The notes below the pieces were generated by a model. That model did not search any database, had not been told where the DNA came from, and was given only the letters and a program-made list of their open reading frames with translations. This document shows, piece after piece, positions 1 through 8,300 of a stretch of 64,000 nucleotides of DNA; the first letter of the stretch is position 1; the number at the start of each line of letters is the position of its first letter. The stretch comes from Acidobacteriota bacterium (GTDB lineage Bacteria > Acidobacteriota > Thermoanaerobaculia > UBA5066): the NCBI GenBank assembly GCA_016716715.1, contig JADJVE010000002.1, positions 248,001-312,000 of the forward strand, given 5' to 3'. The position numbers and the translations under genes were made by a program.

Positions 1-728
1 CGCAGGGAGCGTTCGAGGTGCCCTACCCCCTCTTCACCTTCTAAGAAATCTTCGCTTATCCTCTCCCCGTAGAGCGCATCCACCGCCGCGGCGACCTCGT
101 GGTCCCGCCAGTCGTCTGCATTGAGGGTGACGACCTCGAGCGCGGCGGCCATGGCCGCGGTCCAACCCTCGACGCCCGGATCGGCCGGCGGCGCCACCGG
201 CGCGCCGAGCTTCACGAGAACGTCGGACCGGAAGATCTCCTTCTCCGAGAACCAGAGGCCCATCGGGACGACCACGGGGGATTTCTTTGAAAGTAGGAGG
301 ACGCGGGCGGCGCCGGTGCGCAGTTCGGAGAGTCGGGGGTCCGAGTGCGACCGGCCTTCGGGAAAGATCAGGACGGCGCCATCCCCATCCAGAATCGCAG
401 CGAGCCTCTCGAACGCCGCCTCGTTCCTCTCTTCCCCCTTCAAGGAAATCCCCGGTTCCCCCTCCCCCTTTCTCACTACTGGCACGCAGCCGAGGAGGTC
501 GAGGATCGAGCGGAGGACGGGGATCTTCCAGAGCGTCGACTTCGCGACGAAGACGACGGGCCGCGGCAGCGCGGCGAGGGCCACCATCGGATCGACGAGG
601 CCGTTGGGGTGATTCGCGACGAAGAGAATCGGCCCGTCCGGCGGCGCGTGCGCAACGCCGGAGACCTCGATGCGCCGGTAGAAGAGGCGGACGAGAGCGC
701 GGGCGAGAGCGAGGACGGCGGATCTCAC
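1..728 (-). CDS. PlsC-family acyltransferase, C-terminus cut by window edge
   Basis: Predicted membrane-associated lysophospholipid acyltransferase that moves an acyl chain to a glycerophosphate-type acceptor. About 242 codons are visible before the frame leaves the window. The GTG start at 728 overlaps the TGA of the upstream transporter (GTGA), which suggests coupled translation. Residues 39-47 read NHPNGLVDP, motif I with His40 and Asp46, and residues 122-127 read FPEGRS, motif III. Three low-GC repeat arms lie inside the gene and encode DFLEGEEG, LLSKKSP and GISLKGEE in loops away from the motifs. The exact substrate cannot be read from the sequence. Confidence 0.85.
   Translation of the reverse strand, partial: MRSAVLALARALVRLFYRRIEVSGVAHAPPDGPILFVANHPNGLVDPMVALAALPRPVVFVAKSTLWKIPVLRSILDLLGCVPVVRKGEGEPGISLKGEERNEAAFERLAAILDGDGAVLIFPEGRSHSDPRLSELRTGAARVLLLSKKSPVVVPMGLWFSEKEIFRSDVLVKLGAPVAPPADPGVEGWTAAMAAALEVVTLNADDWRDHEVAAAVDALYGERISEDFLEGEEGVGHLERSL
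27..54. repeat. Dispersed repeat arm, pyrimidine-rich orientation
   Basis: Near-consensus arm inside the acyltransferase gene. It shares a run of 21-22 identical bases with 4899-4920, 21374-21395 and 47735-47756. Its expected purine-rich partner would lie to the left, outside the window. Confidence 0.8.
276..453. repeat. Inverted repeat-arm pair in acyltransferase gene
   Basis: Purine-rich arm 276-300, pyrimidine-rich arm 426-453, loop of about 125 bases. Bases 277-291 and 439-453 can pair at 14 of 15 positions, the exception being a T.G wobble. Both arms carry the private GGGGATTTC variant. The loop is ordinary acyltransferase sequence that includes the FPEG motif. Confidence 0.75.
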
Positions 729-2083
729 GGCGCCTGCGTGTCGCGCGGGAACTTCACCTTCAGGAACGCCCCTATTGCGAGCGCGAGGACCGCGAAGAGA
801 ACGCCGACGCCAGCGCGGTAGCCGGCCGGGCTCCGGTCCGGGAACAGCGCGAGCGTCCCCGCCCACACGAACGGCCCGAGGACCGAGGCCGCCTCGCCCG
901 CGAGCGTGAAGAAGCCGAAGAACTCCGTCATCCGCTCCTTCGGGACGAGCGCGATGAGGCCGAGGCGGCCCGTGACCTTGATGCCGCCGAGGCCGATGCC
1001 CGCGAGAACGCCGACGAGCGTGAAGGCCTTCGGATCCCGCACGAGGAGCGCGAGCGCGAAGACCAGGACCCAGTTGAAGAGCGCGACGAGCGTCGCCGTC
1101 CGGATCGTGACGCGCTGGCAGAGCCAGCCGTAGAGAAGGCCCCCGACGACGGCGACGGCCGTCGCGACGAGGAGCAGCACCTGCACCTGCCCGTCCGTGA
1201 GACCCACGGCGTACTTCGAGTACGTCGCCATCTGGATCTGAATCGTGTGGATGACGTCGATGTAGAGGAAGTTCGAGACGAGAAACCACAGCAGCGCGGG
1301 CGTCTGAGGCAGCGACCGGATCGTATGGAGAACATCCCGGACAGGGGACGAAGACGAAGAGAGAGATTCCTTTGAAGGTGAAGAGGGACCCGAAGCCCGC
1401 TCTGGGGCGCGCGCAGAGACTCCCGAGCCTTCCGCCTTCGGCAGGCGCGCGAAGAACAGCAGCGGGACGGCCGCGGCGAACCACAGCAGCGCCGTCGGTA
1501 CGTAGGCGTTCCGCCGCACCCAGGCCTCATTCACACTCGAAGAAACAGGCGCGACCGAAATCGCGTCGCAGATCGCCCGGATCGCGTCGGGCATTTGCGT
1601 ACGGATGCTTCCGGAAACAAAAGGCAGCACGAGGAACATCGCGAGAAGCGAGCCGATGTAGCCCGCCGCGACTCCGAAGCCCGACACGCGTCCCGCGTTC
1701 GAGGCGTCCGAAACGTCCGGGAGCATCGCGTTGTAGAAGACGTACGCGCACTGGAACGCGACGTTCGCGAGCGCGAAGAGGACGAGAACCTGCGCGACGG
1801 GCCCGGGCGCAGCGACGAGGGCCGTGAGCGCGACTCCGGCGAGGACGAACGGCACGAGGAAGCGGCGCTTGCCCTGGCGGTCCGCGAGGTGCCCGAGGAA
1901 CGGAGCCGCGACCGCGACGACGGCCATCGAGAGCCCGAACGCGAGCGAAAACTTCTCGTTCCCGCGCGGGACGCGTCCCGCGACGTCGAGCGGCAGGTGG
2001 AGCGAGAGGAGGTTCATCGCGAACGCCGTCGCACCGAGCTCGTAGAGGCTCCAGGCGGTGACCGTCGAGCCGCGGGTCTTCAC
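725..2083 (-). CDS. MFS transporter, UMF1/Atg22-like
   Basis: Integral membrane transporter of 452 residues, most like the UMF1/Atg22 branch of the major facilitator superfamily. The substrate is unknown. The N-terminus reads TAWSLYELGATAFAMN, a helix 1 typical of this branch, followed by GHLADRQGKRR, the helix 2-3 loop signature. About 11-12 hydrophobic segments are visible. The GTG start at 2083 overlaps the rhomboid TGA (GTGA); an earlier start would run deep into the rhomboid gene. A Ser-rich stretch in the central loop (PSKESLSSSSSP) is encoded by a low-GC repeat arm. The order rhomboid, MFS, acyltransferase with overlapping ends indicates one operon. Confidence 0.82.
   Translation of the reverse strand: MKTRGSTVTAWSLYELGATAFAMNLLSLHLPLDVAGRVPRGNEKFSLAFGLSMAVVAVAAPFLGHLADRQGKRRFLVPFVLAGVALTALVAAPGPVAQVLVLFALANVAFQCAYVFYNAMLPDVSDASNAGRVSGFGVAAGYIGSLLAMFLVLPFVSGSIRTQMPDAIRAICDAISVAPVSSSVNEAWVRRNAYVPTALLWFAAAVPLLFFARLPKAEGSGVSARAPERASGPSSPSKESLSSSSSPVRDVLHTIRSLPQTPALLWFLVSNFLYIDVIHTIQIQMATYSKYAVGLTDGQVQVLLLVATAVAVVGGLLYGWLCQRVTIRTATLVALFNWVLVFALALLVRDPKAFTLVGVLAGIGLGGIKVTGRLGLIALVPKERMTEFFGFFTLAGEAASVLGPFVWAGTLALFPDRSPAGYRAGVGVLFAVLALAIGAFLKVKFPRDTQAP
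1363..1550. repeat. Inverted repeat-arm pair in MFS gene
   Basis: Purine-rich arm 1363-1387 is close to consensus and has a purine tract on its left from 1351. Pyrimidine-rich arm 1525-1550 is degenerate and keeps CTCGAAGAAAC. The pair spans the central loop and the start of the preceding transmembrane region. Confidence 0.55.
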
Positions 2084-2790
2084 GTGATGCGGAATCGCGC
2101 CGGAGGCGGCCTCTTCGGGCGGAAGAGCAGAGCCCACGCGACGCCCGCGACGAAGCCGCCGACGTGCGCCCAGAACGCCACGCCTCCCGTTGCCGCTCCT
2201 CCGCGGCCCACCGACGCGAGCTGCGAGGAGCCCATCCAGAACTGCAGGAGGAACCAGCCGAGGAGATAGAGCCCCGCGGGGATCTCGACGAGCGGGAAGA
2301 GGATGAAGAGCGGGATCACCGTGACGACGCGCGCCCTCGGATAGAGCACGAAGTACGCGCCGAGGACGCCCGCGATCGCGCCGGACGCGCCGAGATTCGG
2401 GATCGTGGACGCGGGCGAGAGGAACGCCTGCAGGAGCGTCGCAATGACGCCGCACACGAGGTAGAAGAGCAGGAACCGCCCGTGCCCGAGAGCGTCCTCG
2501 ACGTTGTCACCGAAAATCCAGAGGAACAGCATGTTTCCGGCGAGGTGCAGGAACCCGCCGTGGAGGAACATCGCCGTGAAGATCGTCACGACGGAAGCGC
2601 CGGTCGTCCAACCCGCGAACAGCTCGGGATGGAAGAACCTCGCCGGGACGAACGCGAAGGTGTTCACGAACGCATCGAGGCGGTCGCCCTGGAGGATCTC
2701 GAGGACGAAGGCCGCCACGTTCGCGACGAGGAGCAGGCGCGTCACGAACGGAACCGTCCGGGACGGGATCGTGTCGCGCAGGGGAATCAA
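2080..2790 (-). CDS. Rhomboid family intramembrane serine protease
   Basis: Predicted six-helix membrane serine protease of 236 residues that cleaves transmembrane substrates within the bilayer. The serine motif GASGAIAGVLGAY and the catalytic His in AHVGGFVAGVAW are both present, so it should be active. The N-terminus has little soluble sequence before helix 1 (LLLVANVAAFVLEIL). The TTG start at 2790 follows a TATGAT -10-like box at 2800-2805 after only 9 bases, so the mRNA may be leaderless. It heads the operon that continues into the MFS transporter through a GTGA overlap. Confidence 0.88.
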   Translation of the reverse strand: MIPLRDTIPSRTVPFVTRLLLVANVAAFVLEILQGDRLDAFVNTFAFVPARFFHPELFAGWTTGASVVTIFTAMFLHGGFLHLAGNMLFLWIFGDNVEDALGHGRFLLFYLVCGVIATLLQAFLSPASTIPNLGASGAIAGVLGAYFVLYPRARVVTVIPLFILFPLVEIPAGLYLLGWFLLQFWMGSSQLASVGRGGAATGGVAFWAHVGGFVAGVAWALLFRPKRPPPARFRIT

Positions 2791-2799
2791 GAGGCGCCC

Positions 2800-2805
2800 A
2801 TCATA
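2800..2805 (-). promoter_or_regulatory. -10-like box for rhomboid gene
   Basis: TATGAT on the reverse strand, ending 9 bases before the TTG start. No convincing -35 is visible. It fits the leaderless pattern seen at several other first genes of the window. Confidence 0.4.
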
Positions 2806-2820
2806 CGGGCGCGGCGGACC

Positions 2821-3108
2821 CTACTTCCGCTTGCGGTTGAGGAGCTCCTTGAGGTCCTTGCCGGCGCGGAAACGGGCGACCTTGGCCGCGCCGATCCGGA
2901 TCGCCGCCTTCGTCCGCGGGTTAACGCCCGTGCGGGCTTTGCGGTCGGCCACGTGAAAGACGCCGAGGCCCGGGAGCGCCACGCGCTCGCCCTTCTTGAG
3001 GATGCCCGTGATCGCGTTCACGACCGAGTCGAGAGCCGCCGCCGCGTCCTTGCGCGTCAGGCCGGTGTCGTTGGCGATGGCTTCCACGATGTCGGCTTTG
3101 CCCGCCAT
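2821..3108 (-). CDS. HU/IHF family DNA-binding protein (first copy)
   Basis: Small basic nucleoid protein of 95 residues that bends and compacts DNA as a dimer. The opening MAGKADIVEAIANDTGLT and the beta-arm segment around GVFHVADRKARTGVNPRT match the HU family, and the length is normal. The ATG at 3108 has a strong AGGAGG ribosome site. A consensus-like promoter lies just upstream at 3149-3177, so it is expressed independently of rsmB. A second HU gene lies at 5553-5840; the two differ enough to be distinct paralogs rather than a recent duplication. Confidence 0.95.
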   Translation of the reverse strand: MAGKADIVEAIANDTGLTRKDAAAALDSVVNAITGILKKGERVALPGLGVFHVADRKARTGVNPRTKAAIRIGAAKVARFRAGKDLKELLNRKRK

Positions 3109-3148
3109 GGGGATCCTCCTGCGTTTCCGGAGACCGAAAATCGCGGGC

Positions 3149-3177
3149 AATCTAGGGCGCGGGGTTCCCCTTGTCAA
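3149..3177 (-). promoter_or_regulatory. Sigma70-type promoter of first HU gene
   Basis: Reverse strand TTGACA at 3172-3177, a 17-base spacer, then TAGATT at 3149-3154, about 40 bases before the HU start. The TGA inside TTGACA is also the stop codon of rsmB. The spacer contains GGGGAACCCC, the sequence that also forms the terminator stem after the second HU gene. Confidence 0.8.
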
Positions 3178-4511
3178 CGACGCAGGCGCGTCATGAGGAT
3201 CGCGCTGAACCCGTCGACCGTCGCGCCGGGCAGAACGCGCACGAGGCCGGACGCATCCGTCCGTTCCGCAACGGGCTCCGAAACTCCAGACCCGGGCTTC
3301 GCCCGCGCAAAGCCCGGGCGCGCGGCGAGGGCCGCGTCCACGACGTGCTCGTTCTCCTCGGGCTCGAGCGAGCACGTCACGTAGAGGAGCGCGCCCCCCG
3401 GCGCGAGGAGCGCGAGGGCCGCGTCGAGCAGGCGGCGCTGGGTCGCGGCGAAGCCCGCGAGGTCCCCCGGGCCGAGGCGCAGCCGGATCTCCGGGTTCTT
3501 GCGCAGCGTCCCCGTGCCCGAGCACGGCGCGTCGAGAAGGACGGCGTCGAACCGCTCCCGCGGAAGCGGCGGCACGCCCGCATCCGCCCGCACGACGAGG
3601 ACTTCGGCCCGGCGGCCCGCGGCCGCGAGGTTCGCGGCGAGCCGCGCGGCGCGCGAGGCCGTGCGCTCGAGGGCGACGACGCGCCGGGCTCGCCCCGAGG
3701 CGAGGAGCGCGCGCACCTTTCCGCCGGGCGCCGCCGTGAGGTCCACCGCGATTCGCGCCTCCGGGAGGAGAGCGGCGAGCGCCTGCGCCGCCACGTCGAC
3801 GACGGCGAGCGCGCCCCCCGTGACGAGCGGGTGCGCCGCCGCGTTGCCCTCCGTCACCGTGAGCGCGAGGGGGGCCCACGGCGATCGCTCCGCCGTCACG
3901 CCGTCCGCGGCCAGCGCGGCGAGGATCTCGTCGACGGACCCCGAGCGCGGGTCGGCGAGCAGGTCGGTCGGCGTGTCGACGTCGTCCGCCTCCATCGCCG
4001 CGCGCGCGGCCGGCTCCCCGAACGCGGCCACCCATCGCCTCACGAGCCATTCCGGATGCGACGTCTCGAGCGCGAGGCGCGCGAGCGGATCGGCGCCGGC
4101 CGGAAGGCGCACCGCGCCGGGCCTCTTCTCGCGCTCTGCGACACGCCGGAGGACGGCGTTCACGAGCCCGGCCGCCTTCGGCGCGAAGACGCGGACCGCC
4201 GCCACCGTCTCCCCGACCGCCGCGTGCGCGGGCACGCGGTCCATGAGGAGCAGCTGCGCGACCCCGAGGCGCAGGCCCGCGAGGACCGGCGGGTCGAGCG
4301 AGGCGGCGGGCTGCTTGAGGTGCCGCTGGAGCACGTGGTCGAGGCGGATCGCGCCGCGCAGCGTTTTCTTGACGAGCGCGCGCAGGAAGTCGCGGTCCCG
4401 CGCGTCCAGTTCCCGGCCGCGGGCGTCGAGAAGCGGCGCGGCGTGCGCGCCCTTGTCGACGCGCAGGAGGATGCCGAGCGCGAGCTCGCGCGCGGAGCGC
4501 GGGGCCGTCAT
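3174..4511 (-). CDS. rsmB: 16S rRNA (cytosine-967-C5)-methyltransferase RsmB
   Basis: SAM-dependent enzyme that methylates C967 of 16S rRNA, 445 residues, the usual length. An N-terminal NusB-like RNA-binding domain (about 1-135) is followed by the methyltransferase domain. Motifs seen are DLTAAPGGK for SAM binding, DAPCSGTGTLRKNPE with one catalytic Cys, and YVTCSLEPEEN with the other. The ATG at 4511 overlaps the TGA of fmt (ATGA). The fmt-rsmB order is common in bacteria and ties both genes to translation. Confidence 0.95.
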   Translation of the reverse strand: MTAPRSARELALGILLRVDKGAHAAPLLDARGRELDARDRDFLRALVKKTLRGAIRLDHVLQRHLKQPAASLDPPVLAGLRLGVAQLLLMDRVPAHAAVGETVAAVRVFAPKAAGLVNAVLRRVAEREKRPGAVRLPAGADPLARLALETSHPEWLVRRWVAAFGEPAARAAMEADDVDTPTDLLADPRSGSVDEILAALAADGVTAERSPWAPLALTVTEGNAAAHPLVTGGALAVVDVAAQALAALLPEARIAVDLTAAPGGKVRALLASGRARRVVALERTASRAARLAANLAAAGRRAEVLVVRADAGVPPLPRERFDAVLLDAPCSGTGTLRKNPEIRLRLGPGDLAGFAATQRRLLDAALALLAPGGALLYVTCSLEPEENEHVVDAALAARPGFARAKPGSGVSEPVAERTDASGLVRVLPGATVDGFSAILMTRLRR

Positions 4512-5461
4512 CCGCCCCAGATCTCGCCGGCCGTCACCCGCTCGCCGCGGACGAAGTCCGCCGCGGGCAGCGCCTTGCGGCCTTCCACCTGCAGCGTCGC
4601 GACCGCAACCGCGCCCTCGCCGCAGGCGACGACGACGCGGGCACCCGCCTCGAGCACCGTACCCGGAGAAGGTCTTTCTGCTCCCTCGCGCGCCCCCGGG
4701 CGGCCCACTTCGAGCGAGAGCCTCGCGAGCTTCACGCGCGTATTTCTTCGAGTGGTAAAGAGGCCGGGCCAGGGCGTGAACGCCCGGCTCTTCCGCACGA
4801 GCTCCGCTGCCGGCCGAGTCCAGTCCACACGCGCGTCTTCACGCGAGATCTTGGGGCAGTACGTCGCGACCGCGTCGTCCTGAGGAATGGCTGCTCTGCC
4901 CTCTTCACCTTCTAAGAAATACAACGTCTCGATGAGCGCATCGGCCCCAAGAAGCGCGAGCCGCGAACCCAGGGAAGCAGAATCTTCCTCATCTCCGATC
5001 TCCGTCTGACGCATCGTGTAGACGGGCCCGGTGTCCATGCCCGCCTCCATCCGCATGATGGAAACGCCCGTGATCGGGTCGCCCGCGAGGATCGACGCCT
5101 GCACCGGCGAGGCCCCCCGCCAGCGCGGGAGAAGGCTTCCGTGGACGTTCAGGCAGCCGAGCCGAGGCAGGTCGAGCACCCTTTGGGCGAGGATTCTTCC
5201 GTAGGCCGCCACGACGAACGCGTCGGCTCGCGCCTCGGCGAGGCGCGCGAACGCGGCGTCGTCCTTCAGCGTGGGAGGCTGGAAAACGAGCATTCCCAGC
5301 GACTTCGCGAGAGAAGCGACCGGCGGGTCGGTGATCTCCGCCTTCCTCCCGACGGGCTTCCCGGGCTGCGAGACGACGAGAGCGACGTCGTGCCCGGCGG
5401 CCCGGAGAGCCTCGAGCGTCGGGACCGCGAAAGACGGCGAACCGAAAAAAACAATGCGCAC
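4508..5461 (-). CDS. fmt: Methionyl-tRNA formyltransferase
   Basis: Formylates initiator Met-tRNA with 10-formyl-tetrahydrofolate, 317 residues. The formyl-transfer residues Asn, His and Asp lie in CLNVHGSLLPRWRGASPVQ and in MDTGPVYT. The C-terminal tRNA-binding domain is complete. The start is GTG at 5461, giving MRIVFFGSPSFAVPTL. A TATACA box ends 8 bases upstream, so translation may be leaderless. Two repeat arms lie in the gene: YFLEGEEG in the linker and FTTRRNTR at the start of the C-terminal domain. The protein is not longer than E. coli Fmt, so the arms replace normal codons rather than adding to them. Confidence 0.96.
   Translation of the reverse strand: MRIVFFGSPSFAVPTLEALRAAGHDVALVVSQPGKPVGRKAEITDPPVASLAKSLGMLVFQPPTLKDDAAFARLAEARADAFVVAAYGRILAQRVLDLPRLGCLNVHGSLLPRWRGASPVQASILAGDPITGVSIMRMEAGMDTGPVYTMRQTEIGDEEDSASLGSRLALLGADALIETLYFLEGEEGRAAIPQDDAVATYCPKISREDARVDWTRPAAELVRKSRAFTPWPGLFTTRRNTRVKLARLSLEVGRPGAREGAERPSPGTVLEAGARVVVACGEGAVAVATLQVEGRKALPAADFVRGERVTAGEIWGG
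4741..4925. repeat. Inverted repeat-arm pair in fmt
   Basis: Purine-rich arm 4741-4763 and pyrimidine-rich arm 4899-4925, loop of about 135 bases. Both arms carry the private variant GTATTTCTT / AAGAAATAC instead of the commoner GATTTCTT. The loop encodes conserved Fmt sequence (TYCPKISREDARVDW), so it is host sequence. Confidence 0.75.
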
Positions 5462-5473
5462 GCGCAGAGTGTA

Positions 5474-5504
5474 TAGACACGAAACGCAGTTTTCCCTCTA
5501 GAAT
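5474..5504 (+). promoter_or_regulatory. Candidate promoter of second HU gene
   Basis: TAGACA at 5474-5479 and TAGAAT at 5499-5504, spaced 19 bases, about 48 bases before the HU start. The spacing is longer than ideal. The same interval holds the reverse-strand TATACA box of fmt, so this is a divergent promoter region. Confidence 0.4.
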
Positions 5505-5552
5505 CCGGGCATTCCCTCGCGGGAACCAAGTTACGAGAAAGGACGGAATCAA

Positions 5553-5840
5553 ATGGCTGGAATGACCAAGTCGCAGATCGCGGAGCACATGGCGGAGAAA
5601 ACCGGGCTTACGAAGAAGAACGCGGCGCTCTTCCTCGAGGAGCTCGCGGGCCTCGCCTACAAGCAGGCGAAGAACACCTTCACGTTCCCCGGCGTCGGCA
5701 AGCTCGTGCTCGTGAACCGGAAGGCCCGCATGGGTCGCAACCCGGCGACGGGCGAGGCGATCAAGATCCCGGCCAAGCGCGTCGTGAAGTTCCGCGTCGC
5801 GAAGGCCGCCAAGGACGCGATCCTCGGAGCGAAGAAGTAA
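5553..5840 (+). CDS. HU/IHF family DNA-binding protein (second copy)
   Basis: Nucleoid DNA-bending protein of 95 residues. MTKSQIAEHMAEKTGLTKK begins the dimerisation helices, and NRKARMGRNPATGEAI marks the DNA-binding arm. The ATG at 5553 follows an AAAGGACGG ribosome site; a second in-frame ATG three codons later would remove only MAG. It is monocistronic, transcribed away from fmt, and ends at a strong hairpin terminator shared with ftsK. It is a paralog of the HU gene at 2821-3108. Confidence 0.95.
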   Translation: MAGMTKSQIAEHMAEKTGLTKKNAALFLEELAGLAYKQAKNTFTFPGVGKLVLVNRKARMGRNPATGEAIKIPAKRVVKFRVAKAAKDAILGAKK

Positions 5841-5854
5841 GAGACGGAGGAGTT

Positions 5855-5881
5855 TGGGGAACCCCCGCCTGGGGTTCCCCA
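5855..5881. terminator. Bidirectional terminator between HU and ftsK
   Basis: Perfect 11-base stem TGGGGAACCCC / GGGGTTCCCCA around the loop CGCCT, placed between two convergent genes. There is no long T tract, as is usual for GC-rich terminators. Confidence 0.85.
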
Positions 5882-5888
5882 GTTCCTG

Positions 5889-8300
5889 CTACGACCTCCG
5901 GTTGCGGTCGATCTCTTCGAAGTAGTCGGTCGGGACCAGGATCTCGCGGCTTCGGCTGCCCCCCGCCGGCGGACCCACGATCCCGTCGCGCTGCATCATG
6001 TCGATGAGCTTGCCCGCGCGGGAGAACCCGATCTCGAGCCGCCTCTGCAGGAACGAGATCGACGCCATGCGCTCGCGCACCACGAGCCGGGCCGCCTCGT
6101 CGTACATCGGATCGTTGTCGCCTTCGCTGCTGCGCGCGCCCGCGGCCGCCGCCTGCGCCTCGCGGTCGTCCGTCACGCTCGTGTCGTAGATCGGCTTGCC
6201 CTGCTTCTTCAGGAAGCGGCAGATCTCCTTCGTCTCGTCCCCGCCGATGAACCCGCCGTGCACGCGCTGCAGGTAGGACGTGCCCGACGCGAGGAACAGC
6301 ATGTCGCCGGCACCGAGGAGGGCCTCGGCGCCCATCGAGTCCAGGATCGTCCGCGAGTCGATCTTCGTCCGCGTCGTGTAGGAGATGCGGCACGGGAGGT
6401 TCGCCTTGATCGTGCCCGTGATGACGTCCACCGACGGCCGCTGCGTCGCGAGGATGAGGTGCACGCCCACCGCACGCGCCTTCTGGGCGAGGCGGGCGAC
6501 CGATTCCTCGATCTCGCGCGGCGCGGTCATCATGAGGTCCGCGAGCTCGTCGATCACGATCACGATGTACGGCATCGGCGAGATCACGCCCGACTCGTCG
6601 GCCTTCAGCTTCTCTCCGAGCTTCTCGCGCACTTCCGCCAGAGCCTTCGGGTCCCGGATCGCCGCGTTGTACTGCTCGATGTTCCTGACGCCGGGCCACT
6701 CGGAGAGCAGCTTGTAGCGGCCCTCCATCTCGTCCACGGCCCACTTCAGGGCGTTCGCGGCCTTCTTCGGATCCGTGATGACGGGAACGAGAAGGTGCGG
6801 AAGGTCCTCGTAGTCCTTCATGTCGTTCATCTTCGGGTCGACGAAGATGAACTTGACCTCGTCCGGGCGGGCCTTGAAGAGGATCGACGTGATCATGCCG
6901 CCCACGCCGACGCTCTTGCCCGCGCCCGTCTGGCCCGCGACGAGAAGGTGCGGCATCCGGGCCAGGTCCGCCACGACCGGCTCGCCCTGGACGTCGATCC
7001 CGAGGGCGATCGTGAGGAGCGACGGCGAACGGCGGAACTTCTCGCTCTCGACGACCTCGCGCAGCGCGATGACGTCGCGGTTGCGGTTCGGGACCTCGAT
7101 CCCGATCGCCGCGCGTCCGGGCATGCGCTCGATCCGGACCTTTTCGGCCGCGAGGGCCAGCGCGAGGTCGTTCTCGAGCGAGGCGACCTGCGACACCTTG
7201 ACGCCCGGCGAGGGCTTGAACTCGTACGTCGTGACGACGGGCCCCGGCGTGTAGGCGTCCACGACGCCCTCGACGCCGAACTCGAGGCACTTGGCCGCGA
7301 TGAGCTCCATCGTCTGGCGGTACTCCTCGCGGTCGCGCTCTCGGTCGCGCTTCGGGGCCGCGCGCAGGAGCTTTTCGGGCGGGAACACCCAGCCGGTGGC
7401 GTCGCGCGACTTCGGGAACGGGAGAACGCGCTGCGGCACGTCCGGCTTCTTCGCCATCTGCGCGGGCCGCGCGACGGGCCGGGGCGCGGGCTCGTCGGGC
7501 GTCGCCTTGCGAATCGAGAATTTTCCGGCGCCCGCTTTCTCCTTCACGCGCAGCGTCGAAACGGACGGGATGTAGACGACCTCGGCCTCCGGCTCCGACG
7601 GACGCGCGGGGGGCTTCGCCGTTTCCTCTTTCGCCCTCTCGAGGTGCTTCTTGACGACCTCGCGGCGCTGCTGCTCGCGGCTGGCGAGCTCGCGGCGGCG
7701 CTGGCGCTCGAGGACGAAGCCGCGCCACCAGCCCGACGCGCGGACGGAGGCGCCGGAGACTCCCTCGCCGAGCGAGAGGGACGTCGCGAGGAGCAGGCCG
7801 ATCAGGAACGCCGCGACGAGAAGAATGGCGGCGCCCGGCGGATTCAGCGCGGTGACGAGCGCCGAGCCGAGGAGGTCGCCCACGAAACCGCCCGCGTCGA
7901 GGCCGCCGCCGAACGCCTGAGGCTTGCCGAACGCGAGGTGCGCGAGCGGCGCTGCCGTCAGGACGACGATCGCGAGGCCGAGGCCCTTCGTGCCTGCGGC
8001 TTCGAGCGGCTTGCCGCGGAAGCGGGACCAGCCGAGCGCGAGGAGCGCGAGCGGCGCGACGAAGGCCGCGAGGCCGAAGAACTGGAGGCTGCCGTCCGCA
8101 AACGAAGCGCCGACGCGGCCCGCCCAGTTGCGGGGCCGGATGCCGGAGTCGTTGACGGCCGAGAAGAGCGACGGGTCGTTCGGGTGGTACGAGACGAGGG
8201 CCGCGACGAGGAGGAGGCCCGCGGCCGCGAGGAGGATGCCGAGGAACTCGTCGCGGCGGCGCGCGAGCGCGCTCGGCGGCTCAGCGGCGCGGGCGGCCAT
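5889..8300 (-). CDS. ftsK: DNA translocase FtsK
   Basis: Septal DNA pump that moves chromosome ends through the closing division site, 803 residues. About four transmembrane helices occupy residues 20-190, followed by a short charged linker and the RecA-like motor. Walker A reads AGQTGAGKSVGV and Walker B reads IVIVIDELADLMM; TQRPSVDVITGTIKANLP is the typical motor motif. The winged-helix gamma domain closes the protein (MASISFLQRRLEIGFSRAGK). The ATG at 8300 shares one base with the uppP stop (TGATG). The linker is much shorter than in E. coli FtsK. Confidence 0.96.
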   Translation of the reverse strand: MAARAAEPPSALARRRDEFLGILLAAAGLLLVAALVSYHPNDPSLFSAVNDSGIRPRNWAGRVGASFADGSLQFFGLAAFVAPLALLALGWSRFRGKPLEAAGTKGLGLAIVVLTAAPLAHLAFGKPQAFGGGLDAGGFVGDLLGSALVTALNPPGAAILLVAAFLIGLLLATSLSLGEGVSGASVRASGWWRGFVLERQRRRELASREQQRREVVKKHLERAKEETAKPPARPSEPEAEVVYIPSVSTLRVKEKAGAGKFSIRKATPDEPAPRPVARPAQMAKKPDVPQRVLPFPKSRDATGWVFPPEKLLRAAPKRDRERDREEYRQTMELIAAKCLEFGVEGVVDAYTPGPVVTTYEFKPSPGVKVSQVASLENDLALALAAEKVRIERMPGRAAIGIEVPNRNRDVIALREVVESEKFRRSPSLLTIALGIDVQGEPVVADLARMPHLLVAGQTGAGKSVGVGGMITSILFKARPDEVKFIFVDPKMNDMKDYEDLPHLLVPVITDPKKAANALKWAVDEMEGRYKLLSEWPGVRNIEQYNAAIRDPKALAEVREKLGEKLKADESGVISPMPYIVIVIDELADLMMTAPREIEESVARLAQKARAVGVHLILATQRPSVDVITGTIKANLPCRISYTTRTKIDSRTILDSMGAEALLGAGDMLFLASGTSYLQRVHGGFIGGDETKEICRFLKKQGKPIYDTSVTDDREAQAAAAGARSSEGDNDPMYDEAARLVVRERMASISFLQRRLEIGFSRAGKLIDMMQRDGIVGPPAGGSRSREILVPTDYFEEIDRNRRS

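Noticed and set aside
748..775. ACTTCACCTTCAGGAACGCC near the end of the MFS gene
   Set aside because: It resembles an arm but lacks the AAGAAATC half and lies in an ordinary C-terminal helix (AFLKVKFPRD).
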